From positions 1 to 22,056 of the forward strand of contig JBIOYQ010000178.1 of the NCBI GenBank assembly GCA_044870295.1: a stretch of DNA of 22,056 bases. Reading direction: 5' to 3'. Within the stretch, counting starts at the first letter, position 1; every line of letters starts with the position of its first letter. A program made the translations under genes and the position numbers. Under the pieces are notes generated by a model that did not search any database, was not told where the DNA came from, and saw nothing but the letters and a program-made list of their open reading frames with translations. Origin of the DNA: AC-52 sp044870295 (lineage in GTDB: Bacteria > Actinomycetota > UBA4738). This document shows, in pieces, positions 6,563-13,436 of the stretch.

Positions 6563-8175
6563 CGGCGTCGGGGGACCGGCGGTACGACGCCATCGTGATC
6601 GGCGCCGGGCACAACGGCCTGGTGTGCGCGGCGTATCTGGCGCGGGCGGGACTGCGCGTGCTGGTGCTGGAGCGCCGAGACGAATTGGGGGGAGCGCTGG
6701 CGGGGTCCCACCCGGCCCCAGGCTATCGAGCCCCGGCCCTGGCCCACACGGTCGGCCGGCTCCGCGACTCGGTCGTGCGCGACCTTCGACTCTCGGATCA
6801 TGGCCTTCGGTTCATCCGCCCCGAGGTGCGGGTGTTCTCGCCGCACCCGGACGGCCGCTCCATCACGCTGTGGGCCGATCCCGCCAGGACGGAGCAGGAC
6901 CTGCGTTCGTGGTCGGCCAGGGACGCCGAGGCATACTCCTCGTTCGACCAGAAGGTCCGGGCGCTGGCGAGCTTCATGGCGCACCTCCAGGTGTCCACGC
7001 CGCCCGACCTCAAGAAGCCGTCCGTCGCCGATGCCCTGGGTGGCGTCCGCCTGGTTCGTGCGTTTCGCAAGCTGGGAACGAAGACCGGCCGGGAGATCCT
7101 CAGGGTGCTGCCCATGGCGGTCGCGGACTTCGTCGGCGAAGCCTTCGAGTCGGACGGCCTCCGGGGGGCGATCGCCGCCCGCGGCGTGCAGTACACGGCG
7201 ATGGGTCCGTGGTCCGCGGGGACCACCGCGGTGTTGCTCTCGGACTCGGCGGCCAACGACGGCGGCGCCGCCGGCCAGACCGTGTTTGCGCAGGGCGGTC
7301 CCGAAACCCTCGCGCACGCGCTGGTGACGGCCGCCCGGAGCTTCGGCGCCGACATCATGGCCCAGGTGGAGGTGACCGCCGTCACAACGCGGGACGGCCG
7401 CGTCACCGGCGTGTCCGCAGCGTCGGGTCAGGAGTTCGAAGCGCCCGTCGTGATCTCCAACCTGGATCCGAAGCGGACCCTGCTCGACCTGGTCGATCCG
7501 GTGGCGCTCGGTCCCACACTGGCGTGGCGGACCGGCAACATCCGCACCCCCGGTGTCATGGCGAAGGTCAACCTGGCACTGGAGCGGCTGCCGCGGTTCG
7601 CCGCGACCGGCGGTGACGACCCGAGCCGCCTGGCCGGCCGCATCGTGATCGCCCCCGGCATCGACTACCTGGAGCGGGCGTTCGACGCGTCGAAGTACGG
7701 CCGGGTGTCCGAGGAGCCGTACCTCGAAGCGACCATCCCGTCGCTCGCCGATCCGTCCGGCCACCTGGCGCCGGCGGACGGCCACGTCATGAGCGTGATC
7801 GCGCAGTGGACGCCGTACCGCCTCGCGGACGGCGAGTGGGCCTCCGAGCGAGAGGGCCTGGGCGACCTCGTGATGAAGACGTTGGAGTCCTACGCGCCGG
7901 GCCTGTCGGACCTGGTCGTCGGCCGCGAGGTGATCACGCCGGTCGATCTCGAACGCGACTACGGCCTCACCGGGGGTCATCCATTCCATGCCGAGCCCGG
8001 ACTCGACCAGTTCTTCGCGTGGCGACCGCTCCTGGGGATGGCCCGGTACCGACTGGTTCCGGACGGGCTCCATCTCTGTGGGGCGGGCGCGCATCCGGGC
8101 GGCGGAGTCACCGGAGGTCCCGGTCAGAACGCGGCCCGCCAGATCCTGGCGGACAGGAAGCGAACCCGCCGCTGA
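6559..8175 (+). CDS. NAD(P)/FAD-dependent oxidoreductase, PYROXD2/phytoene-desaturase-like (copy B)
   Basis: A 538-residue paralogue of the flavoprotein at 4182. The Rossmann motif is IGAGHNG (14-20), with VLERRDELGG after it. The C-terminal FAD motif is LHLCGAGAHPGGGVTGGPG. I place the start at GTG 6559, directly behind AAGGAGGAG (6548-6556) and overlapping the methyltransferase stop as GTGA. This puts the FAD motif about 12 residues in, as in copy A. An ATG 54 bases upstream would lie inside the methyltransferase and lacks support. Copy B differs from copy A in the active-site-facing middle region, for example VQYTAMGPWSAGTTAVLL against IIGTFQGVRSPGTAYVLL, so the two probably have different substrates. 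The gene ends 5 bp before the convergent lipoprotein stop. Confidence 0.87.
   Translation: MTASGDRRYDAIVIGAGHNGLVCAAYLARAGLRVLVLERRDELGGALAGSHPAPGYRAPALAHTVGRLRDSVVRDLRLSDHGLRFIRPEVRVFSPHPDGRSITLWADPARTEQDLRSWSARDAEAYSSFDQKVRALASFMAHLQVSTPPDLKKPSVADALGGVRLVRAFRKLGTKTGREILRVLPMAVADFVGEAFESDGLRGAIAARGVQYTAMGPWSAGTTAVLLSDSAANDGGAAGQTVFAQGGPETLAHALVTAARSFGADIMAQVEVTAVTTRDGRVTGVSAASGQEFEAPVVISNLDPKRTLLDLVDPVALGPTLAWRTGNIRTPGVMAKVNLALERLPRFAATGGDDPSRLAGRIVIAPGIDYLERAFDASKYGRVSEEPYLEATIPSLADPSGHLAPADGHVMSVIAQWTPYRLADGEWASEREGLGDLVMKTLESYAPGLSDLVVGREVITPVDLERDYGLTGGHPFHAEPGLDQFFAWRPLLGMARYRLVPDGLHLCGAGAHPGGGVTGGPGQNAARQILADRKRTRR
6610..6629 (+). repeat. 20-base exact repeat shared by the two FAD oxidoreductase genes (copy 2)
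   Basis: Identical to 4221-4240, in the same codon phase, within the FAD-binding loop. Confidence 0.8.
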
Positions 8176-8180
8176 GTCCC

Positions 8181-8825
8181 TTACTGCCCGGCGCTCACGC
8201 TGGCGCCGCGCCGGACGTACGCCGTGTCCCCTGCCGAGTAGAACGCGCTCGTGCAGCGGTCGATGACGAACTGCTTGGGGATCCCGCAGGCCGCGTACGT
8301 CTCCACCGCCGACCGAGGCCATCGGTAGGCCGTCAGCGGGACCGGGTCCTTGCCGTCCTTCACGATCACGTCGTCCAGGATGATCAGCCAGTCACCCAGC
8401 GACGGGTCCAAGGCGAAGCGTTCGAACAGCTTCCGCTCCTCGGGGATCATCACACCACCCCAGACATCGCTCTCCGTGCTGAACTCCTCGAACGCGAGGG
8501 CCACCGTTCCGCTGGTCGAGGGGAGGAGCGTGAGCTTGAGTCTCTCGTGGGTGAGCACCATTCCTCCAAGGTGCTTCGTCCCGCCCTGCACATCGGTGGG
8601 TGGGGGAGGGACGTCGCCCAGGATGATCGACTGCGGCGCGAAGATGTACTGGAAGTGAGGCTGGGCGATGAAGGCGAATCCCTCGGTCGGGGCGCGCGTC
8701 GATTGCGGTTGCGGGGGTGTGCTGTCGACCGGCCGGGGCGTGGAGACGATCACCTTCGTGCCGGTGCAGGCCGAGCCGAGCAGGAGCGCGCCGGTCACCG
8801 AGGCCAGCACCAGCCTCCTGAGCAT
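8181..8825 (-). CDS. Putative lipoprotein of unknown function
   Basis: A 214-residue protein beginning MLRRLVLASVTGALLLGSACTG. It has two arginines, a hydrophobic core and a Cys preceded by G-S-A, which reads as a slightly non-standard lipobox with Gly at -3. A Pro/Thr/Ser-rich linker follows (TPRPVDSTPPQPQSTRAP), as expected for an exported anchored protein. The rest shows hydrophobic alternation (LSS-type beta pattern) with FAFIAQPHFQYIF, DWLIILDDVIV and two late cysteines (YAACGIP, DRCTS) that could pair. I recognise no family. It is convergent with the FAD operon and divergent from cysM. No clear Shine-Dalgarno precedes the ATG at 8825. A longer frame upstream of this ATG would run into the divergent cysM gene and has no signal peptide, so the ATG is preferred. 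Confidence 0.7.
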   Translation of the reverse strand: MLRRLVLASVTGALLLGSACTGTKVIVSTPRPVDSTPPQPQSTRAPTEGFAFIAQPHFQYIFAPQSIILGDVPPPPTDVQGGTKHLGGMVLTHERLKLTLLPSTSGTVALAFEEFSTESDVWGGVMIPEERKLFERFALDPSLGDWLIILDDVIVKDGKDPVPLTAYRWPRSAVETYAACGIPKQFVIDRCTSAFYSAGDTAYVRRGASVSAGQ

Positions 8826-8889
8826 GTTCGAAGGGTACCCCAAACCTCGGGAAAGGAACATGCCCCTCGGTCGTGTCGGTCGCCGCTGC

Positions 8890-8895
8890 GATAAT
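8890..8895 (+). promoter_or_regulatory. -10 hexamer GATAAT for cysM, probably leaderless
   Basis: GATAAT lies 9 nt before the cysM ATG, with no Shine-Dalgarno between. Transcription starting 7-10 nt after the hexamer would begin on or next to the A of the ATG. No good -35 is visible at 16-18 bp, which is common in actinobacterial promoters. Confidence 0.45.
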
Positions 8896-8904
8896 CGCCC
8901 CGTC

Positions 8905-9837
8905 ATGCGAGCCGACGACATCCTGGGGGCCATCGGCGAGACGCCGCTGGTCGGCATCCAGCGCCTCTCGCCGAAACCGCAGGTTCGACTGTGGGCCAAG
9001 CTGGAGGGGCAGAACCCCACCGGTTCGCTGAAGGACCGGATCGCCCTGGGCATGATCGAGGCCGCGGAGGCCGAGGGCCGTCTGGGACCCGACACGGTGA
9101 TCCTCGAGCCCACCTCCGGGAACACCGGCATTTCGCTGGCCATGGTTGCCTCCCGAAAGGGATATCGGCTCACGGCGGTCATCCCTGAGAACGCCAGCGA
9201 AGAACGGGTCCGGTTGCTCGAGCTGTTCGGGGCCGAAGTCGTGTTCACCCCCGCCGACAAGGGCACGAACGGCGCCATCGAGGTGGCCCAGGCCATGGCC
9301 CGCGATCCCAAGTACTTCATGCCGTTCCAGTACGGCAACCCCGCCAACGTCCAGGCGCACTACCTGGGCACCGGCGCCGAGATCGTGCGCGACCTGCCCG
9401 AGGTGACGCACTTCGTGGCCGGGTTGGGGACCGGCGGGACGCTGTCCGGAGCCGGCCGCCGGCTGAAGGAGCACAACGCGGATGTGAAGGTGATCGCCGC
9501 CGAGCCCGAGCTGGGTGAGCTGGTCTACGGTCTGCGATCACTCGACGAGGGCTTCGTCCCCCCGATCTTCGACCAGTCCATCCTCGACGGGAAGTTCCTG
9601 GTGTCCTCCCGGGATGCCCTGCGTGCCACCAGAGAGCTGACGCGGTTGGAGGGCATCTTCGCCGGCATCTCCTCCGGGGCGGTGGTCCACGCCGCACGGC
9701 GGGTGGCCGAACGGCTGGACGACGGCGATGTGGTGTGCCTGCTGGCGGACGGCGGATGGAAGTACCTGTCCACGCACGCGTGGGCGCTGGACCTCGAGGT
9801 CGCCGAGAAGCAGGTGGAGGAGACGTTGTGGTGGTAA
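8905..9837 (+). CDS. cysM: Cysteine synthase, CysM type (PLP enzyme)
   Basis: A 310-residue fold-type II PLP enzyme making L-cysteine. The Schiff-base lysine is Lys43 in NPTGSLKDR. The substrate loop is EPTSGNTGIS and the phosphate-binding loop GLGTGGTLSG. It resembles mycobacterial CysM rather than CysK in three visible ways: RLWAKLEGQNPTGS, the VYGLRSLDEGF segment in which Arg211 corresponds to the arginine linked to O-phosphoserine use in M. tuberculosis CysM (Arg220), and the GGWKYLST C-terminal tail. In that organism CysM takes sulfide from the thiocarboxylated carrier CysO. No cysO or mec gene is visible in this window, so the sulfur donor is open. The ATG at 8905 fits the family start and lacks a Shine-Dalgarno (see the -10 at 8890). 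The gene leads a five-gene run with 9 nt to murI. Confidence 0.92.
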   Translation: MRADDILGAIGETPLVGIQRLSPKPQVRLWAKLEGQNPTGSLKDRIALGMIEAAEAEGRLGPDTVILEPTSGNTGISLAMVASRKGYRLTAVIPENASEERVRLLELFGAEVVFTPADKGTNGAIEVAQAMARDPKYFMPFQYGNPANVQAHYLGTGAEIVRDLPEVTHFVAGLGTGGTLSGAGRRLKEHNADVKVIAAEPELGELVYGLRSLDEGFVPPIFDQSILDGKFLVSSRDALRATRELTRLEGIFAGISSGAVVHAARRVAERLDDGDVVCLLADGGWKYLSTHAWALDLEVAEKQVEETLWW

Positions 9838-9846
9838 GGCCTGGGC

Positions 9847-10671
9847 GTGCCTGACGAGCGACCGATCGGCGTGTTCGACTCCGGGGTCGGTGGGCTCACG
9901 GTGGCGCGGGCCATCCTGGACCTGCTGCCGCGAGAACCCTTGCTGTACGTGGGCGACACCGCTCGGTTCCCCTACGGGCCCAAGCCCCTGGAGGAGATCC
10001 GGCGGTACGCCCTCGAGATCGCGGCCTATCTGGTCGATCGCGGCGTGAAGCTGTTGGTGGTCGCGTGCAACTCCGTGGAGGTGGCGGCCATCCAGGACGT
10101 CGCCGACGCGGCCAGCGTGCCGGTGGTCGGGGTGGTCGACCCGGGCGTTCGAGCGGCGGTCCGGGTCACCCACAACCGGCGCATCGGCATGATCGGCACG
10201 GAGGCGACCGTGAAGAGCGGCGCGTACGATCGCGCGCTCCTCCGGGTCACCACCGACGTGCAGCTGTTCTCCCAGGCGTGCCCGGCGTTCGTCGAGTTCG
10301 TCGAACACGGAGACACCACCAGTCCGGAGCTGATCGCCGCGGCGCGCGAGTACCTCGGTTCGCTCCAGGCGGCAGGCATCGACACGCTCATCCTCGGCTG
10401 CACGCACTACCCCATGCTGTCGGGTGTGATCGGCGAGGTGATGGGGCGGGAGGTGGCGCTCATCTCCTCCGCGGGCGAGACTGCCAGGGACGTGTACGAG
10501 ACGCTGGCGGCCGGTGATCTCCGCGCCGCGGCCCCGGACCCCGTCCACGAGTTCGTGTGCACCGGCGATCCGGCCGGCTTCCGGGAGGTCGCCGAGCGCT
10601 TCCTCAGCCCGTCCATCCCCGACGTCCGGCTGGTGGTCCCGGGCGGATTCCGGGCGTCGGTGGGAGGGTGA
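9847..10671 (+). CDS. murI: Glutamate racemase
   Basis: A 274-residue cytoplasmic enzyme interconverting L- and D-glutamate, supplying D-Glu for the peptidoglycan stem peptide. The N-terminal signature IGVFDSGVGGLTV contains Asp11-Ser12. The two catalytic cysteines are Cys74 in VVACNS and Cys185 in LGCTHYP. GDTARFPYG is also in place. After the first cysteine the usual N-T-A-S-A is N-S-V-E-V-A; Ser in place of Thr is seen in other actinobacteria, but the Val-Glu pair is unusual. The GTG start follows AAGG by 7 nt. A 9-nt gap to cysM and 4 nt to the metallo-hydrolase indicate one operon, as in Rv1336-Rv1341 of M. tuberculosis, but without the rhomboid gene between cysM and murI. Confidence 0.95.
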   Translation: MPDERPIGVFDSGVGGLTVARAILDLLPREPLLYVGDTARFPYGPKPLEEIRRYALEIAAYLVDRGVKLLVVACNSVEVAAIQDVADAASVPVVGVVDPGVRAAVRVTHNRRIGMIGTEATVKSGAYDRALLRVTTDVQLFSQACPAFVEFVEHGDTTSPELIAAAREYLGSLQAAGIDTLILGCTHYPMLSGVIGEVMGREVALISSAGETARDVYETLAAGDLRAAAPDPVHEFVCTGDPAGFREVAERFLSPSIPDVRLVVPGGFRASVGG

Positions 10672-10675
10672 CGGC

Positions 10676-11404
10676 GTGGATCTGACCGTGCTCGGGGCGG
10701 GCGGCGGCTGGGCGAAGCCCGGCCATGCCGCCAGTGGGTACCTGGTCAGCCACGACGGCTACCACCTGTGGGTCGACCAAGGCAACGGGACCATGGCGAA
10801 CCTCCAGCTGCACATCGGGCTCGACGAGGTGCAGGGCGTGGTGATCTCCCACCGGCACTTCGACCATTTCCTCGATCTGTATCCCTTCTTCCTGGCCCGG
10901 TGGTGGGGGACCGACAACCCACGGATCCCGCTGTTCGCTCCACCCGGACTGTTCGAGCACGCCCTGCAGTTGGAGGAGGAGCTCCCGAAGGCCTTCGATC
11001 TCCATGTGGTCGAGCCGGGGAGCTCCTTCGAGGCGGGACCGCTGCGGGTTCGCACCGCGCCGATGCGACACCCCGTTCCCACCCTGGGTATGCGGTTCGA
11101 AGCGGACGGCCAGGCTTTGGCGTACAGCGCCGACACCGGTCCTACGGAAGAGCTGGTCACGCTGGCCAAGGACGCCGGCGCGCTGGTGACCGAGGCCACT
11201 TGGGTCGAACCCCCGGTGTGGGCGGAGCCCATCCACATGACCGGGACCCAGGCCGGGGAGACCGGTCGCAAGGCTGGGGTACGCCAGCTCGTGCTGACCC
11301 ACGTCTGGCCGGAGAATCCCATGGACGCGGTGGAGGGTCAGGCGGCCGAGGCCTTCGGGGGCCCGGTGACCCTGGCGACGGAAGGCATGCGGGTGGTCCC
11401 GTGA
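10676..11404 (+). CDS. Metallo-beta-lactamase-fold hydrolase (Rv1339-like, possible cyclic nucleotide phosphodiesterase)
   Basis: A 242-residue MBL-fold metallohydrolase. The zinc motif HxHxDH is HRHFDH (His59, His61, Asp63, His64), with His132 in MRHPVP, Asp153 in YSADTGP and His209 in LTHVWP completing the two-metal site. The order and spacing resemble RNase Z/phosphodiesterase-type members rather than antibiotic beta-lactamases. Its place between murI and rph is that of Rv1339, reported to be an atypical class II cAMP phosphodiesterase. By position and motifs I expect cyclic-nucleotide hydrolysis, but the substrate is not visible. GGGAGG (10662-10667), 8 nt before GTG 10676, supports the start. 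The stop overlaps the rph GTG as GTGA. Confidence 0.87.
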   Translation: MDLTVLGAGGGWAKPGHAASGYLVSHDGYHLWVDQGNGTMANLQLHIGLDEVQGVVISHRHFDHFLDLYPFFLARWWGTDNPRIPLFAPPGLFEHALQLEEELPKAFDLHVVEPGSSFEAGPLRVRTAPMRHPVPTLGMRFEADGQALAYSADTGPTEELVTLAKDAGALVTEATWVEPPVWAEPIHMTGTQAGETGRKAGVRQLVLTHVWPENPMDAVEGQAAEAFGGPVTLATEGMRVVP

Positions 11405-12132
11405 GCGACCCGTTGATGCGCGTCGACGGCCGTGGGCCGCGCGACGTCCGTCCGCTGAAGGTCGAGATGGGATATCTCGAATGGGCGGAGGGCTCGGCAC
11501 TGTTGGAGATGGGCAAGACCCGCGTGCTGGTGTCGGCCTCCTACGAGCCCAAGGTGCCGAAGTTCCTCCAGGGCACCGGCAGCGGATGGATCACCGCGGA
11601 GTACGCCATGCTGCCCCGCGCCACCGCCGTGCGAACCTCGCGCGAGGTCCAACAGGGCCGGCCGTCGGGACGTACCCAGGAGATCCAGCGGCTGGTCGGG
11701 CGGTCGTTGCGATCGGTCGCCGCGCTGGAGCGGATGGGGGAGTGCACCATCTGGATCGATTGCGACGTTCTCCAGGCGGACGGCGGCACGCGAACCGCCT
11801 CGATCACCGCGGGCTATCTCGCCCTGGCCCAGGCGGTCGGTCGCCTGACGGAGTCCGGCGCGCTTCCCGCCGACGTGCTGCCCGATTCGGTGGCGGCCAT
11901 CAGCGCCGGCATCGTGGAGGACGCACTGTTGCTCGATCTCTGCTACGAGGAAGACGCGAAGGCGGAGGTCGACTTCAACGTGGTCATGACGGGCTCGGGG
12001 AGGCTGGTCGAGGTCCAGGGCACCGCGGAGGGACAGGCCTTCACCCGCGAACAGCTCGACGAGATGCTGGACCTGGCGTCCGGCGGCATCGACCAGCTCA
12101 CCGAGTTCCAGCGCCAGGTCCTGGCCGGCTGA
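11401..12132 (+). CDS. rph: Ribonuclease PH
   Basis: A 243-residue phosphorolytic 3'-5' exoribonuclease that trims the 3' ends of tRNA precursors. Family landmarks are RVDGRGPRDVRP at the start, AEYAMLPRAT, GRTQEIQRLVGRSLR (the phosphate and tRNA-binding arginines), IDCDVLQADGGTRTASI and the late LVEVQGTAEG. Length is normal for the family, which forms a hexameric ring. GTG 11401 is preferred over the ATG five codons later because it couples to the previous stop (GTGA) and has a GGTGG stretch upstream. The rdgB start follows only 1 nt after the stop. RNase PH next to an RdgB-type pyrophosphatase is a common bacterial pairing. Confidence 0.95.
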   Translation: MSDPLMRVDGRGPRDVRPLKVEMGYLEWAEGSALLEMGKTRVLVSASYEPKVPKFLQGTGSGWITAEYAMLPRATAVRTSREVQQGRPSGRTQEIQRLVGRSLRSVAALERMGECTIWIDCDVLQADGGTRTASITAGYLALAQAVGRLTESGALPADVLPDSVAAISAGIVEDALLLDLCYEEDAKAEVDFNVVMTGSGRLVEVQGTAEGQAFTREQLDEMLDLASGGIDQLTEFQRQVLAG

Positions 12133-12133
12133 G

Positions 12134-12763
12134 GTGGGGTTCCCCCCCGAGCTGGCACTGGCCACGAAGAACCCCGGCAAGATCCGGGAGGTCCTCGACA
12201 TCTGCGTGGATTGGCCCGTTCACTGGCACATGGCCGTCAGCCTTCGTGACCCCGACAAGGTCTCTGCTCACTTCCCCGATGTGGAGGAGACAGGGGAGAC
12301 GTATCTCGACAACGCGCTGTTGAAGGCGCGAGCGGTTGCCTCGGCCCTCAACCTGCCCGCGGTCGCCGACGACTCCGGGATCGAGGTCGACGCGCTGGAT
12401 GGCGGGCCGGGACCCCGGTCGGCCCGGTTCGCCGGCTCCACGGCCACCGATGAACAGAACCTCCACCTGCTGATCGATCGCGTTCGCGAAGTACCTCCTG
12501 AAGATCGAACGGCGCGGTACCGCTGCATCTCCGCGTGCGCCTGGCCCGACGGCCGGGAGGTGTGGGCCGAGGGCGTGTGCGAGGGCCGGTTGATCCTGGA
12601 ACCGCGCGGGACCGGCGGCTTCGGCTACGACCCGATCTTCGTTCCCGAGGGCGAGGACGCTCGAACCATGGCCGAGCTGTCCCCAGAAGAGAAGAACGCC
12701 ATCAGCCACCGCGGCCGCGCCCTCCGCGCGCTCGGGGACATCCTGCGCTCGACTCCCGACTAG
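12134..12763 (+). CDS. rdgB: XTP/dITP diphosphatase (HAM1/RdgB)
   Basis: A 209-residue nucleoside-triphosphate pyrophosphatase that clears deaminated purine nucleotides (XTP, ITP, dITP) before they enter nucleic acids. Signatures are LATKNPGK (substrate-binding loop, residues 9-16), EETGETYLDNALLKA, the metal-binding DDSG (79-82) followed by IEVDALDGGPG, GTGGFGYDPIF and SHRG (191-194). The stretch between residues 20 and 50 (DICVDWPVHWHMAV) is unlike the usual EIxxLL...LPxV segment, though length is normal. The GTG at 12134 begins 1 nt after the rph stop. Its TAG stop shares bases with the TAG of the convergent glyoxalase-like gene: the four bases CTAG at 12760-12763 serve both. Confidence 0.94.
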   Translation: MGFPPELALATKNPGKIREVLDICVDWPVHWHMAVSLRDPDKVSAHFPDVEETGETYLDNALLKARAVASALNLPAVADDSGIEVDALDGGPGPRSARFAGSTATDEQNLHLLIDRVREVPPEDRTARYRCISACAWPDGREVWAEGVCEGRLILEPRGTGGFGYDPIFVPEGEDARTMAELSPEEKNAISHRGRALRALGDILRSTPD

Positions 12764-13380
12764 CGCAGAACGATCTCACCCGCAGCGCTGGCGATGCCGA
12801 CGGCCAACAGGGCGGGAGGGCCGGGGACCACTCTCACTGGGACCTCTTCGTCGCCGAGCCAGGAACGGAGGACGTCCTGGTCGCCCTGGACCTCGAGCCA
12901 CGAGATTCCTTCCGGCTGGACACGGTGGTCGGCGGGCATGCGGCCCGGATGGAGCTCCGGAGGCACCAGCCACTCGATGAAGAAGGGGAGCGACGGGTCC
13001 TGCATGGTCAGCTCCACGCCGGCGCTGCGCCACCGCAGCACCTGGCCGTCGGGTCGAACGCGAGAACCTTCGGACGCCTCCAGACCGGCCCGCTCTACCG
13101 CTTCGTCGAACAGTTCCGGCCTCACCACCCACCCGATGAATCGTTCGCCCTCCGGCAGCACGCCTTGGAGATGCCTGCCCAGAAAGGATCGAGACGCCTC
13201 CTCCTCGTTCTCGATACCGATCAGCTCGAGGTAGTTCGGTCCGAGCGGCACGATCCAGTTGGCGGTGCCCCAGCCGGCGTGCTTCCCGCCCGGAACCGCG
13301 GCCAGGCCATGGTCGGACCACAGGCGGCGGGCCGCGGCCTCGAAATCGCGTACGGCGTAGAGGGCGTGGTCGATCTCCAT
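12760..13380 (-). CDS. VOC-superfamily (glyoxalase-like) protein
   Basis: A 206-residue protein starting MEIDHALYAVRDFEAAARRL and continuing with GGKHAGWGTANWIVPLG and YLELIGI. This is the pattern of the Glyoxalase_3-type vicinal oxygen chelate domain. His5 and Glu45-region residues are candidate metal ligands, but the second half has diverged and I cannot list a full metal site. VOC members include glyoxalases, dioxygenases and resistance proteins; no substrate is implied here. The ATG at 13380 lacks a Shine-Dalgarno. A GAGAAT hexamer 8 nt upstream on this strand suggests a leaderless transcript from the 56-bp divergent gap shared with the DUF885 gene. Confidence 0.78.
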   Translation of the reverse strand: MEIDHALYAVRDFEAAARRLWSDHGLAAVPGGKHAGWGTANWIVPLGPNYLELIGIENEEEASRSFLGRHLQGVLPEGERFIGWVVRPELFDEAVERAGLEASEGSRVRPDGQVLRWRSAGVELTMQDPSLPFFIEWLVPPELHPGRMPADHRVQPEGISWLEVQGDQDVLRSWLGDEEVPVRVVPGPPALLAVGIASAAGEIVLR

Positions 13381-13436
13381 GAACGGCTATTCTCGGCCGT
13401 CGACGGGGACGACGCGAGGACCAAGGAAGGAGAGGC

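Noticed and set aside
4182..8175. Naming the two flavoproteins as phytoene desaturases of a carotenoid cluster
   Set aside because: The GxGHNGLV type and length fit PYROXD2-like proteins, and no phytoene synthase, cyclase or prenyl-diphosphate synthase is present.
6481..8322. Long open frame (613 codons) on the minus strand
   Set aside because: Antisense to FAD oxidoreductase B, which has full FAD motifs. The minus frame is repetitive in Arg/Gly/His without recognisable family features.
10676..11404. Antibiotic beta-lactamase
   Set aside because: No signal peptide, and the place between murI and rph with the Rv1339-like motif order argues for a cytoplasmic phosphodiesterase-type MBL protein.
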